DNA of 64,000 bases from Boothiomyces macroporosus (Eukaryota > Chytridiomycota > Chytridiomycetes > Rhizophydiales > Terramycetaceae), in NCBI GenBank assembly GCA_027604185.1, contig JADGKB010000057.1, forward strand, positions 1 to 64,000, in the 5' to 3' direction. Within the stretch, counting starts at the first letter, position 1, and each line of letters begins with the position of its first letter. Below the pieces are notes generated by a model. It was not told where the DNA came from. It saw only the letters and a program-made list of their open reading frames with translations, and made no database searches. Below, piece by piece: positions 9,799 through 21,100 of the stretch. Position numbers and translations under genes: made by a program.

Positions 9799-10106
9799 TT
9801 ATCTGGAATGGTGCCAAAGAGAATCTCTATTGGCTGCTGGTAGTTTTCCTCTCATACTTTCTCGAATAAGCAAATCCACTTGTGAAAGCCCTTCGTCCGA
9901 AATTTCCAAATGGAGGCGTCTGTTCGCCTCTATCCATTGGAACAAATGACTGCTATTCAGGAATTTAAGAATATTGTCTTGTAATCACCTCTCAAGTAAC
10001 CAAAACCAAGATTTTTAAACAACTCCCCTCCCAAAGTCGCTATTATATTTTGAAAACCTGCAGCATTAATCGACGATCCACTTTCATTGAATTTTTCAAG
10101 GAGGCG
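9799..10106 (-). CDS. Possible LOTUS/winged-helix-like protein, 3' part
   Basis: Two exons, about 10001-10106 and 9799-9977, join in frame over a 23-nt intron. The product reads as a small helical domain: KFNESGSSINAAGFQNII, then GGELFKNLGFDNILKFLNSS, then HLFQWIEANRRLHLEI, then a polar tail to the stop. The order (helix, 'GF..L..FL', short strand) resembles LOTUS/OST-HTH RNA-binding domains, but this is a visual match only. The 5' end is not resolved: no in-frame ATG is seen before a stop, so at least one more exon towards 10180 is needed. It would be divergent from the gene starting at 10184. Confidence 0.4.
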
Positions 10107-10183
10107 GCTCACACATCAATTGCGCCTCTTATCCTATTAAAGCATCGTTTTGCTTAAATGGAAATCTACTAGATAGCAAAGAG

Positions 10184-11119
10184 ATGCACAACACTACAGT
10201 CTTGCTCACTGAAGGTTTCCTAAGCGTGAAACCAAGCATTATAAGCAGTGCCGAAATCATCTGCATTTTCATGTTTGGTGGAGCGTTTCATTTGACATAT
10301 TTTGCACTGATAGAAAACAAGTTGGTAAGTACAATTTAAATTAGTCAAAATCTTCAAAGTTACGTTCCCATTATATGAATTTCATTTTTGGAGAATGGAT
10401 TGATTTGATTGCTCATGCCGTATGGATGTACCTCGTTGCAGATTTCAATCCTGAGTGGATCTATGTTGGGTTTGAAGTACAGCACATCCTTCTTTCTATT
10501 GTTCAAAGTGGAATAAGGTAATTGAAAAAGTAATCAAGAATCCAAATGACAACATTCATGTGTCAAACCATGAACATGGCTTCCTATGCGTTTTACCTCA
10601 TCATGGCAATTCCGTATCTTTTTAGAATACTTTGGACAGTTGTTATGGTGTATGTAACCATACACTCACCAATTCCTGGTCTCAATCTGCTGCTATTGCT
10701 TGTTTGCGAAGCAATTTCCTTCCTACACGATTTATTGATTGTAAAGTATGCTGAGCTCAAACTGGCTCGTGGTGTTGACATTAGTTTCAAGGATTTGATC
10801 ATTGAATGTATCCAACCACAAACCTTTTCCATCATCATGGTCTTTTCGCTTGGAGTTGCTCTTGCCTCTTTCGGCGAAGGCTTTGGATATGGATATCTCT
10901 CACCAACAGGTACAATGATTGCATCCGCTTCATGTAAGATTTAAACTCATCTTAGATTACACTTACCGCTCTGTATTGGTTGAACTCATTGACAACTATA
11001 TCCTTCAGTTCAAATCTGGCAGAGGATTTGGCGAAGAGTCTCATTCAAAATCAGAAGTTGGTTACTCGTTTGGTAAATCTCACCATTCACAAATCTACAA
11101 GGAGAATGTTTTTGCTTGA
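10184..11119 (+). CDS. Polytopic membrane protein, 290 aa
   Basis: Four exons (10184-10324, 10345-10517, 10539-10933, 10956-11119) join in frame over introns of 20, 21 and 22 nt. The protein has about six or seven hydrophobic segments, the clearest being IICIFMFGGAFHLTYFAL, YAFYLIMAIPYLFRILW, GLNLLLLLVCEAISFL and FSIIMVFSLGVALASF. A hydrophilic Ser/Gly/Lys-rich cytosolic-type tail begins near residue 240. This layout is compatible with a seven-helix receptor or a small transporter, but no family motif is recognised and I assign no function. Confidence 0.72.
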
Positions 11120-11269
11120 ATTGTTTTTAAAATAAATACTGTGAGGATTGTAATACTGTGGGGATTGTAATTACTAATTAAATGCGATTGCATGAAAATT
11201 CTCAGTTAATGCTAGACTGAATTTCAAAACTTTGTCGTGGAAATTATTTTTTTTTGAAAAACCTTAAAA

Positions 11270-11940
11270 ATGGTGAGTGATAATTGACCACAGGGCAAGG
11301 TAAAACAGACAAAGAAATTCGCTCTAGTGAAGCGCATGATTGCAAAGAATGACCCCAGACTGTAACCATCGTTAACGTAGTAAAGCCAACCAAGAAAAGG
11401 AAAAACAAAAGGAAAAGAAAGAGACAGTCACTCACATTCCTCAAGTAGCTTCCTCACTCTTCTTTAAACACAACGAGGCTCTTGTACCGCCATATCAAGT
11501 TATAGTTGATACCAACTTTATCAATTTCTCTATTCAAAACAAGTTGGAAATGGTCAAGGCAATGATGGACTGTTTGTATGCCAAATGTAATATGAGTTAA
11601 TTCAGGCATACCATGTATTACTGATTGCGTTATGGCTGAATTGGAAAAGATGGGAGAGAAATATCGCATTGCGCTAAAGTACCTCTTGCTAACAGTAGAG
11701 TTGCTAGAGACCCAAGGTTTGAAAGACTGCCATGTTCTCACAAAGGCACATATGCGGATGACTGCATTGTGAATAGGATTACACAGCACAGATGCTACAT
11801 TGTTGCAACTTGCGATAGAGACTTGAAACGAAGAATCAGAAAAATCCCAGGTGTGCCAATCATGTACATTGCATCTAGAAAATACGCAATCGAAAGATTA
11901 CCAGAAGTATTTATATTTAATGTAGGTTCCATTACTATGA
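11270..11940 (+). CDS. FCF1: FCF1/Utp24, PIN-domain rRNA endonuclease, 190 aa
   Basis: The nucleolar PIN nuclease of the small-subunit processome that cuts pre-rRNA at sites A1/A2. Six exons: 11270-11272 (only ATG), 11294-11361, 11381-11586, 11606-11678, 11699-11906, 11926-11940; introns 21, 19, 19, 20 and 19 nt. The family sequence is almost complete: [29 protein letters not shown] (first catalytic Asp), [44 protein letters not shown]. The last intron is inferred from its style. Reading through it would instead end at 11951 with a non-conserved tail. The 3' end overlaps the antisense neighbour by a few bases. Confidence 0.95.
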
Positions 11941-12355
11941 TTTCCTTTTAAACATGCTTGCTATTCGACCAAAAGTTCTAATTAATAAACAATTACCTTG
12001 TCAATGATGGTGTCAAGTATAGAGAAGCAGCAATACGGACTGGCATCATTGTCTTTACCAAAAAGTATGAACTAACCAGGTGCAGCATTGCCTTGGACTC
12101 TGGGTCGGGCTTTGGCAGGCCAAACACCTCCAGCATTTTACCGACTCTTCTATTCCCTTCTTCCAGAAACTCTTGCGGCACTGGATAATCGAAATCCAGG
12201 AATTCAAATGTATAGTAAATGAACGGGATGGGAACGATTGCAGTCAATTCATGCAAAAGTAGGAATGAGGAAAGATTCGCTCCAGGCTTCTGTTTCATCT
12301 CTTCATATACTTTTTTAAAAGAGTGTCTTGATATCCAGTTTTTTATCCTATTCAT
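11935..12355 (-). CDS. Mitochondrial inner-membrane-type protein (DUF1279/MRX11-like), 133 aa
   Basis: Exons 11997-12355 and 11935-11977 join over a 19-nt intron. The protein has an amphipathic basic N-terminus ([20 protein letters not shown]) and the segment [20 protein letters not shown], typical of a small fungal mitochondrial membrane family. A second membrane segment ([16 protein letters not shown]) and a basic C-terminus follow. In yeast the related protein associates with the mitochondrial expression machinery. The link here is by recollection of the HELTAIVP motif, so it is moderate. The stop codon overlaps the 3' end of FCF1 on the other strand. Confidence 0.55.
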
Positions 12356-12566
12356 TGCTGGGAAAAAATTATCAGCACCCGCCAGAAAGTTTAAACCAAA
12401 ATTCCAAATTCACAAAACAGAGCTGGCGCACCTTTTAGATCACAGAGAATGATCATGTTTGAAGTCTTTGGCTTGCGATTGATGAGCGCATCGTTACACA
12501 GAGAGGTCAAGCCACGGACGCCTAGAAAGCAAAAAACAGAGAATTATTTTTATACAGCAAATACTA

Positions 12567-14647
12567 ATGGAAGTTGACACAAATGGGGAGGGAATTTTTG
12601 GATCTGAAAATATGAACTCTGCGGCACTAGTTCCTGTGCTGTCGGAAAAGGAAATTGACTATAGTATGGTTTATGGTACTATTTGATTTACAACAGCGCT
12701 ATATACTTTTATTGCCAGTATGGATGGTCAAATAACCGTGGAAAAAGGACAGATGCTCGAGTTGCTTGACGACAGCAATTCCTACTGGTAAATTTGTTGC
12801 TTATTGCAGGTGGGCTGTCAAAAATGTGTCTAACGGAGAAGTAGAACAAAACTAACAACAGATTGGCTATATACCTGCTGAAAATATCGAAACGCCTCAA
12901 GAGAAACTAGCGAGATTTAATAAATCGAGGAATATAGACAATACACAGGCTAAAGATCAGGATAAATCATGGCCGAAACAAAAGCAAAACAAGACAAGAC
13001 TGGTATTTGCAGAATATCATACGGAAATATATTTAGACGGAGAGAGTGAAGTCGGATCATCACTAGCTGAAGAATCGGAGAATTTCATGTCTTCTGCATC
13101 TGTAATAGTACAGAAACCTGTAGAGATACAGAAAAAGAGGCCAGGATTCCTGGGAGTACTATTTCATTCATGTTAGAATTTCTTTAAAGCGAAAAAGAAG
13201 GATAGTAAACAATTAAGCGAGCCTCGTCCAGTAGCACAGCAAAGTGTGCCCTCCAGCGGAGGGAGCAACGATGAACAACAGAACGTAATTCGATTTTAAA
13301 TTAGACCCCGATCAACATTTTAAGAGTATATGCTGGCAATATCTCTTTAAATGCGACATTTAAAAGCGTTACTTTTAATGAAAGTTCAACTATTGAAGAT
13401 TTAACTAGAAACACCCTAAAAAGATTCAGGGTTCCAAATGCAGTTGTTCAGGACTATTACCTAACAATTATGCACGTCAAGGATATGGGGAGTGGTAAAG
13501 ACTCATTAAACTCAGAACGAGCATTGGACCCAAAGGAAAATATCAACGATATCCTGAATTCATTTAACGTATTATCTCTGAAACCAAATCCAAATACCCC
13601 TGATTCTCAGCTAGTCAGAGCACACCGGGCTGTAAAGATATTTTTGAACAAACAAATTGCTGGAGAATCAAAGCAACCACAAAAAGTATCCAAGAAAATA
13701 CAAATAGCGGTAGATACTGGAAACAATCAAAAATTACAGTGGGAGATGATTGACATTGGACCACAAACTAATGCTGGGGAAGTTTTGGAAATGGCCAAGA
13801 ATATATTTGCTTCTGGAGACGGGCAGTATGATATAATCAACCTCATGGATAGTAGTTAAATTTTAACTTAGAAAATATCATGGATGCAAATGTTGTTCTG
13901 ATGCCGTTAGCAGATATTGCGGGGAAATCTAACCAATATTTGCCACTTGTTTTCAGAAAACTGCCTAATATTCTGCCAGGCGTGCCAATATCTGAGTCTC
14001 CCAAGGACACTTTGGATAATTTGGAATTCAATGAAACCAAGACAAATATTCAACCTCCTAGGAAACAAACTGGAATCAGACCATCTTCTCCCGACGCAAG
14101 TCTACAGGAAAGAGCTAATATCAGAATAGATACCAAAGTACCAACCCGCAAAGAAAGAAGTGTTCCACCTAAATCTGGGGCAAGGAATACTTCAAATGCC
14201 AAGATGGATCTTACAATGCTACAAGAATCACTCTCATCCTTTATGGGAGGTGATTATCTCGCCCCAACAGTAACAGAACCAGTAAAGGAAAAGGATCCAT
14301 TCAACTTTGATTTGATGCTGGATAACTTGGACCAAACTATTTCTCGGAGACTGGAAAATGAGCCATCTTTGGATAAAGTGTTGGATAATCTTCAGAAAAG
14401 CATTGATGCTATTTTGACTGCAGAGTTTGAAAAAACCACCACCGAAAGACGAACCTCGAGACTTTCCATCCTTTACAATCTCAAACCGAACGAAACAGAG
14501 GTTGTTGATGTTGGAAAACTATTCCAAGATTTCAAAAAGACAAGCGCAAATGTTGCAGAGATAGATTCAGTAAGTTTGCGTTAAACATAGCATCTGAACC
14601 AATTACTATTGAGGGCTTTGCAAAAGTATGGGGTTGCTGCTCAATGA
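12567..14647 (+). CDS. SH3-domain polarity/cytoskeleton adaptor, 644 aa
   Basis: Eight exons (12567-12675, 12697-12787, 12810-12840, 12862-13155, 13177-13284, 13305-13851, 13872-14569, 14591-14647) join in frame; introns 20-22 nt. An SH3 domain lies at about residues 37-95: ALYTFIASMDGQITVEKGQM, LELLDDSNSYWWAVKN, then GYIPAENIETPQEKLARFNK. The extension after the SH3 resembles that in Bud14/Tea4-type polarity proteins. Around residues 215-300 (INILRVYAGNISLNATFKSV...) a ubiquitin/RA-like fold is likely. The remainder is Ser/Thr/Pro-rich with a predicted helical region near 530-600. SH3 partners and the RA-like call are inferred. It sits just upstream of the talin locus, in the same direction. 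Confidence 0.75.
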
Positions 14648-14697
14648 ATTCATACCGTGTATAAATATAAAAACTTTTCTAATTTTTCACTATCACT

Positions 14698-15153
14698 ATG
14701 AACGTCATAAAAAACACTGGTCAGAAATTGGGTGAAATTACACACCACACTCAGAATGCAGCCACGAAACTAGCTCAAGATCTCGAGTTGGATAAAAAAG
14801 CTGTCGAATTAAAAGATAAAGCAGTTGCCTCGTATGAAAATAACACTGGCAGATCAGCTAAAGTTGATGGAAGTGTATTAAAATATTCTGCGATGGCAAC
14901 AGCTGGAGCAATCGCAATAACAACGCTTCCTACAGTGGTGATCGCGGGTGCTGTTGGAGCGACTGTAGTAGCTGGCGTTGCGGGAAATGCAAATGCGTTG
15001 AAAGAATCCTACTCACAAAAGACCGGTCGAGATGGAGATAGGGATATCCAAGTTGTAAAAGATGGCACACAAAAGGTGGTCCATGCCGGCAAAGAATTCT
15101 CTGCGTCATTTAAAGAAGGTTATAACTCTGTGGAACATCAGCAGTTAAAATAA
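14698..15153 (+). CDS. Small membrane-inserting protein with TGR motif, 151 aa
   Basis: A single-exon gene ending only 23 bp before the talin start. The centre (residues about 61-98, Ala/Gly/Val-rich: MATAGAIAITTLPTVVIAGA) is one long hydrophobic hairpin. It is flanked by amphipathic Lys-rich helices. Two copies of a motif Y-x3-TGR-x4 appear: YENNTGRSAKVDG and YSQKTGRDGDRD. The same motif occurs three times in the protein at 42886-43791. The family is not recognised. The Ala/Lys/Thr/Gln composition recalls LEA-like or lipid-surface-binding proteins. Confidence 0.75.
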   Translation: MNVIKNTGQKLGEITHHTQNAATKLAQDLELDKKAVELKDKAVASYENNTGRSAKVDGSVLKYSAMATAGAIAITTLPTVVIAGAVGATVVAGVAGNANALKESYSQKTGRDGDRDIQVVKDGTQKVVHAGKEFSASFKEGYNSVEHQQLK

Positions 15154-15176
15154 ACGCGATTTTTTATCATTTCATA

Positions 15177-18100
15177 ATGTCAGTTTCCCTGAAAATATAC
15201 TTGGTGGATTTAGGGTCTGTCAAGACATGTCAAGTTGAAATTATTTAACATAGTACTCTACTGACATGTATATTACCGATATTTGTAAAGATATTAGGCA
15301 GAAATTCAATTATGGCGAAGGCGGCCTCGACCACGGCTTGCTATTCAAAGAGCAAGGCATTTGGCTAGCCTCGAACAAAATGCTAGGGCACTATGATCTC
15401 AAATATGGCGATACGCTGGATTTTCGAAAGAAGCACCGTGTTTTAAAAGTCAAGACACTAGATGAAAGCATCAAGAATATCCTTGTAGACGAAAGTACCA
15501 CAGTCAAATCTATCACTGAAGTTATTTGCAACAAAATTGGTACGTAGTGATAATATCAGGTTTAGCAAATCCAGAAGAATATTCATTGATGAAGGAAGAG
15601 CCAATCGAAGTAAATCCGAAGAAGGAAAAGGAAAAAAAGAAAGGAAAGGAGGCCAATATCAAGAGCGATGCTCGTACTTTTGTTTAATATTAGAGGGCTG
15701 GCTTAATCCTGACAAGACCTTGCGCGAGCAAGGAATGACAGAAGAGGACTATGTAATTCTCAAAAAGAAATTCTTTGTAACGGACCAAAATGTGGATAGA
15801 TCTGACCCTGTCCAATTGGTAATGATGTATACGCAGGCATACGAAATGGTTATTTCAGGAAAGCATCCATGTACTCCTGAAGAAGCTGCACAATTCGGAG
15901 GAATTGAGATGCAAATCAAATTCGGGAATCAAGATCCAGAAAGGCACAGGGTTGGTTTTGTAAAGTAATACACGAAATAACGTAGAATGAAAGACTTTCT
16001 TCCCCCTGAATATGTAAAGAATAAGGAAGTTGAAAAAGCAGTCTATAGGGAGCATAGCATGCTTAAAGGAACAACCGAATTGAATGCCAAATTCAGATAT
16101 GTTCAGCTAATGCGTTCTCTGAAAAGTTATGGGACTTCATTCTTTGTTGTCAAAGAGCCCGCAGACAAAGCCAAAAAGAAAAAGGCAGAGACTATTTTGC
16201 TGGGTGTAACAAAAAATAGTATCATTCGCATGAACACCGAGACTAAGCAAGTTCTAACTGAGTGGAAACTCACCCATTTGAGGAGATGGGCAGCGACAAC
16301 CAAGAGGTACAGATTACTAACCAAGCTTTACTTTGGACTTTGGTGATTATGCGGATACATATTACCAGGTTGAAACAGATGAAGGAGAAGAAATATCTAG
16401 ATTGATTGCTGGATACATTGATATTTTAATTAAGAGACGTAATCTATTGACTACCACCACAAACACCTCGAATGTTGAAGAACAGGCCGTTGTTGAAGAC
16501 TACGTACGCCCAGGTCGTGCTAATAATGTCGCTGTTGTGTCTAACCAAGCAGTTACTAGACAAGCAAAAGTTGGAGGAGCTAAAGATGTTGAAGTTGGGT
16601 ACGGTTCAGCTATTGAAACAAGAAAGACATATGGACAAGTTGGTGCGAATTTGGAAACCATGGAAAATCAAAACAAAGTTGTTGGTCAAATCAAGAATGC
16701 TATGGCATTGATGGGTCAATATTCTAAAGACCTTGCTAATCCAGCTCCTTCGTTGCCGCCTTCGAAAGATCCTGCTACCCTTTCCTGGAGAAATGACACT
16801 AGAGATATCAATTCAGAGGCGCTCGCTTCACAACTGTGCATGATGCTGTCGGGAATTAGTGCGATGCTAATGGAGGCAAACGGCAATATCGATAAAATGA
16901 ACTATGAAGCAATTGGATCGAAAATTTCGTATATAGTATCTTCTTCTGGACAAGCCACGCAGTCACTAAGAAATCTAGGTGGACTAACAACCGATGATAC
17001 AGCTCAAGAAGATTTACACGCTGCTGGTAAAGGAATAATGGATGCTACCGTTGCACTCTTACAAGAGCTAATTCCAATAGTTTCGGGCCACTTGTCTCTA
17101 ACAGAGCTGCACGCATCGGCTAGCAAGGTGGCTGTTTTGTGCTCCAATTTGCTCGAAAAGATTGATCATCTTGATGTCAGTGAAATAAATCAAAGTGAGC
17201 TCTTAAATGCCGCTGCTGAAGTAGGAAATGCCGTTTCAAACTTGGCCATTGTAGGGAAAAAAGTTGCAAATATGGTGTCTCCCGACATGAAGGAAAATAT
17301 GCTAGGGGATATCAAAGAATCGTCAGATACTGCCACCCTTTTATCTGGAGTAACCGTGACCATTGCGCCAGTAATGCTTGACCCTCTTAGCAGAGAACAG
17401 CTTTTCGAATCTGCAATTTACATGAGAGACAGAGCCAATACCATCCATAATTATTCTGAAAATATCCAAGACAAAGATTTAGTCCAACTTCTTCAAAAAG
17501 CAATAATGGATACTGAAGATGCCTTGGCATTTTTAGTGGAAAAAGCTAGAAATGTGGATTACAATATTGATTTTGAAATTGAATCTTACCACGATCAAAT
17601 TCAAAATAGTTGTTTAGACATGGAGAACAATATTGACACTCGTGAAGAATTATTTGCAGCAGCAAAGGACTTGACAGTGAATGGAACGAGAATGGTTGAG
17701 GTGTTAAAAATCAAAGCAAGTCAGCTCCCAGACGAAGTTGAAAACCTGAAATTACAGGACTTGGCGAAAGAACTATCTGATTTGATCGCCAAGATGGTGG
17801 CATCAACTAAAACAGTAATTTCAAATCCAAATGATTCTTCTGCAAAGCAAGAGTTACTGTCGGTTGTTGATGAAATCAAAGCAAAAGATTTGACGATTTG
17901 TACACCGTATTTGCGAGCAAACATGGTTCAGCATTTGCTTCGGGCATTCAGAGGTACAATTTCAGGGGCAAATCATGTAATTTCCACGTCAAGGCAGACT
18001 GCAGCTTTAAATAATGATCGTGCAAGTCAGATCCAGTTGAATAAAGCTGGGCAAGGTGTCGTTGAAAGAATTCCAAAATCGGTAAAGAGTATGAGAGAAA

Positions 18101-21100
18101 TGAAAGGAAATCCTAACGACTACATACTCAGATTTAAATTAATTCACGCTGCAAAAGAGTTCATCAATCCTTCGGATAATCTCATTTCAGCTTCTGACGC
18201 AGCAATTAACAACGTAGCTGATCCTATCGGTAAAGAGCAGCTACATAATCATACTAGACAATTGGCGCAAGAATTGGAGACTCTAAAGAATTTGTTGGCT
18301 GTAGCCGAGCAAATGTTTGACGAAGAAGAATTACAAGCAGCGATGGAAACTCTCCGAAGTCCTGTAAACGCAACATTTGAACCTGCACCGGTTGAATTGT
18401 CTGCGGAAGACTGCGAAAAGAATATTAACGATCATGCAAAATCATTTATTCATTCTGTTGGACAAATCTTGGATGCAGTTGAAATCGAAGATACATTTGG
18501 AGCACGATTAGGAGTCACTGATTCCGTGTCAGAATTACAGCAAATCGACAAACTTTTAAACCCATTTATCAACGGGACAGACGACGAAAATCTTAGAAGT
18601 GATTTGCTACAGGCTTCATCAAAGATTAAGCTGTCTTTGGCAAATTTAATTGATGGAGTAGCCAAAAACAAGTCTTTGAATTTGACAAATGAGCTTGCTA
18701 GTACAAAAGAAGCCATGCAAACATTATTGGATAACTTGCCAATGCAACGTGTCATTAACGAAACACTTGGAAATATCAAGCAAATGTCAACCAATATTAA
18801 AAATGTTGAAAGTGTTTCAATAAAAACAGCTGCTGGGAACACTTCCGATATAGACAAGTCAGAAATCCAAGGGCTACTGCTTGTGGCAGCAAATGATCTT
18901 ACTTCAGCTACTCAAGCCTTAGTCAAAGGGGCAAAAAATGACGTCGCTACTCTGATGAAGAAAGTCGAAGCTCTTGAAGGGTCGTATGGTAAATTGATCA
19001 AAGTCACTGGGAAAATCCAAGATGCTGCGGTTCAAAACTCTGTTACAAGTTTAGGAGAAGAATGCGATAGTTTTTTGAAAACTCTAAAATCTTCCATGAT
19101 GGATTCAGAAAATATTGGTTTTCATTATCAATTGGTATCTGCAGCAAAAGCTGTTGGTGAAACTGTGGACGGTATGCTTGGTGCATTTTCAGGTGATAAA
19201 TCTGGCTTTGAAAATTGCAACAAAGCCAAGCAAATATTAAATGAAGCTGCTATCGCAGTTGCTGAAGTAAACCAGTATCCAAAGACCAAGGTCCACTATG
19301 GTGACGCGAAACATACTGCTGAAAATTCAGTGGAAAAAATGAATGATATAGAACGCAAATTAGGAAAAGCAAGCGATCCTGCCGAAATCTCCTCCCAAAT
19401 TTTAGATTTGTCTAATGTAGTTCATCAGTTGATTAGCAACGCGATACGAGCGACCCAAGCCATCAACAATACTGATTTATCATCAGAACCTGCGCAACCA
19501 AGTTTGATTAACCAAGATGCTATCAAAAAACGAATTGACCAACTTAGAAAAACATTGCCTCGCGCTGGATATGTCGATCGCACTCCAAAGGAAATACTGG
19601 AAGATATCAGCTTGATTTCAAATAATGCAGGGGCTTTGTGCTTAATATGCAAAGACACCGGTAATCAAAAATCAGTTCCAAAGGATATTCAAGGCCAATT
19701 TAGTTTATTGGCAAAAAACTTATCTGGTAACTCAGCTGTCTTGGTAAAGAGAATGAAAGAGTTGGCAGAAAATCCCAAAGACGAGCAGCTTCAAAATGAA
19801 TTGACTGCTATTGTTAAAAACATTGGAGAGCAGCTGGTAAAGGTGGAAGCGCTGGCAAATTCTTCAGTTGTGTCTGGTCAGCCAGCAAAACCAAGCCCCA
19901 AAGCTTTGGAAGTCCAAGTCCCAGTTGTGAATTCATGCAATCAGATTTTGAATGAATCTCAGAAAATCACTTCCGTAGCCCAAGCAGGATGCACAAATGG
20001 GGTCGACGAGGATTTGAAAAAGCAGCTTTTATCCCATATTGAAATGATTTGCAAATCTAGCAGTGGTATCTTGGACGTCTTAAATTCAAATACACCAGGA
20101 AAGGCAGAGTGCGAAGCTTCGATCAAGCAAATAGAGAAGGCGAATGCAGCTGTGGTTGAAATGGAAAATCTGCTCAGCAACAAGGATTCCATACCTTTGA
20201 ATACTACAGACTTGCAAACAGTGATCACTAGTTTACAAACTTTGGCAGATGCAACTTCTTACATTGCTACGTCAAAGGATGACCCACATGACTTGATTCA
20301 GTTGATGCAAGAAATTCCTTCAAAATATGATATGGTAACATGATGGTAACATTTAGGTGATTAAAAATATAAATGGAGCGTTAGCAGTGCTAAAAGAAGA
20401 AACTCAAATTCCAGTGGTACAATCTCTAAAAGACTTGGGAAGTAAATTGGTACATTTGGTGGAATATGTACAGGAAGAACTTGCAGATCCAAATGATTTG
20501 GTTATTTACCAATTGGAAAATGAGATTGCTGAAACAGCCTCTTTAATTCAGCAAATAACTGCTATGGCCAAAGATTCGGAGGCCAAGAACCCAGAGTATA
20601 GGAAGGCAGTAGAAAAAACTGAAAAGCTGGTTGTTAATTTGGATACAGTTGTTGAAAAGGCTACGTTGGATAAACCGCTAGCAGATACTATTGCCGAGAT
20701 TAATTCCAACAGCGGAGGAATTGTAGACACACTTTTGAATGTAATTGGTAATCAAAGCACCGAAAACTTTATTTCCGCCTCCAAAACTGTAGCCGATCAG
20801 TATGAAGCAACTTTGGCTAGAACAGCAGCTATTATTCATGAATGCAACGACGACGAACTAAAGATTAAATTGAAAATGCTGATCACCGATTTGGGCGGTT
20901 CTGTTATCAAGGCTGTAGATGGATTGAAGCAGTCTGGTGCAAAAGGAGTTCTTGAAACGAACGCAAAGAGCAAATTAAACCAAACCGTCAAAGAAATTAC
21001 TGCAAAACAAGTAGAAATTAGTGATGCTGTCAATCAATACGCTTCTGGAATCGCCGCTTGTAAAAAAACCACTACAACCATAGATGGGTTGTTGACAGAG

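Noticed and set aside
9698..9949. 83-codon + strand open frame
   Set aside because: The minus strand carries a two-exon product with better domain character over the same bases.
11454..11789. 111-codon minus-strand frame
   Set aside because: It is antisense to FCF1 exons that match the family along their whole length.
11907..11951. FCF1 read-through ending at 11951
   Set aside because: It leaves a non-conserved hydrophobic tail. A typical 19-nt intron at 11907-11925 gives the family length instead.
18450..18857. 135-codon minus-strand frame inside talin
   Set aside because: A shadow frame opposite a well conserved talin rod coding sequence.
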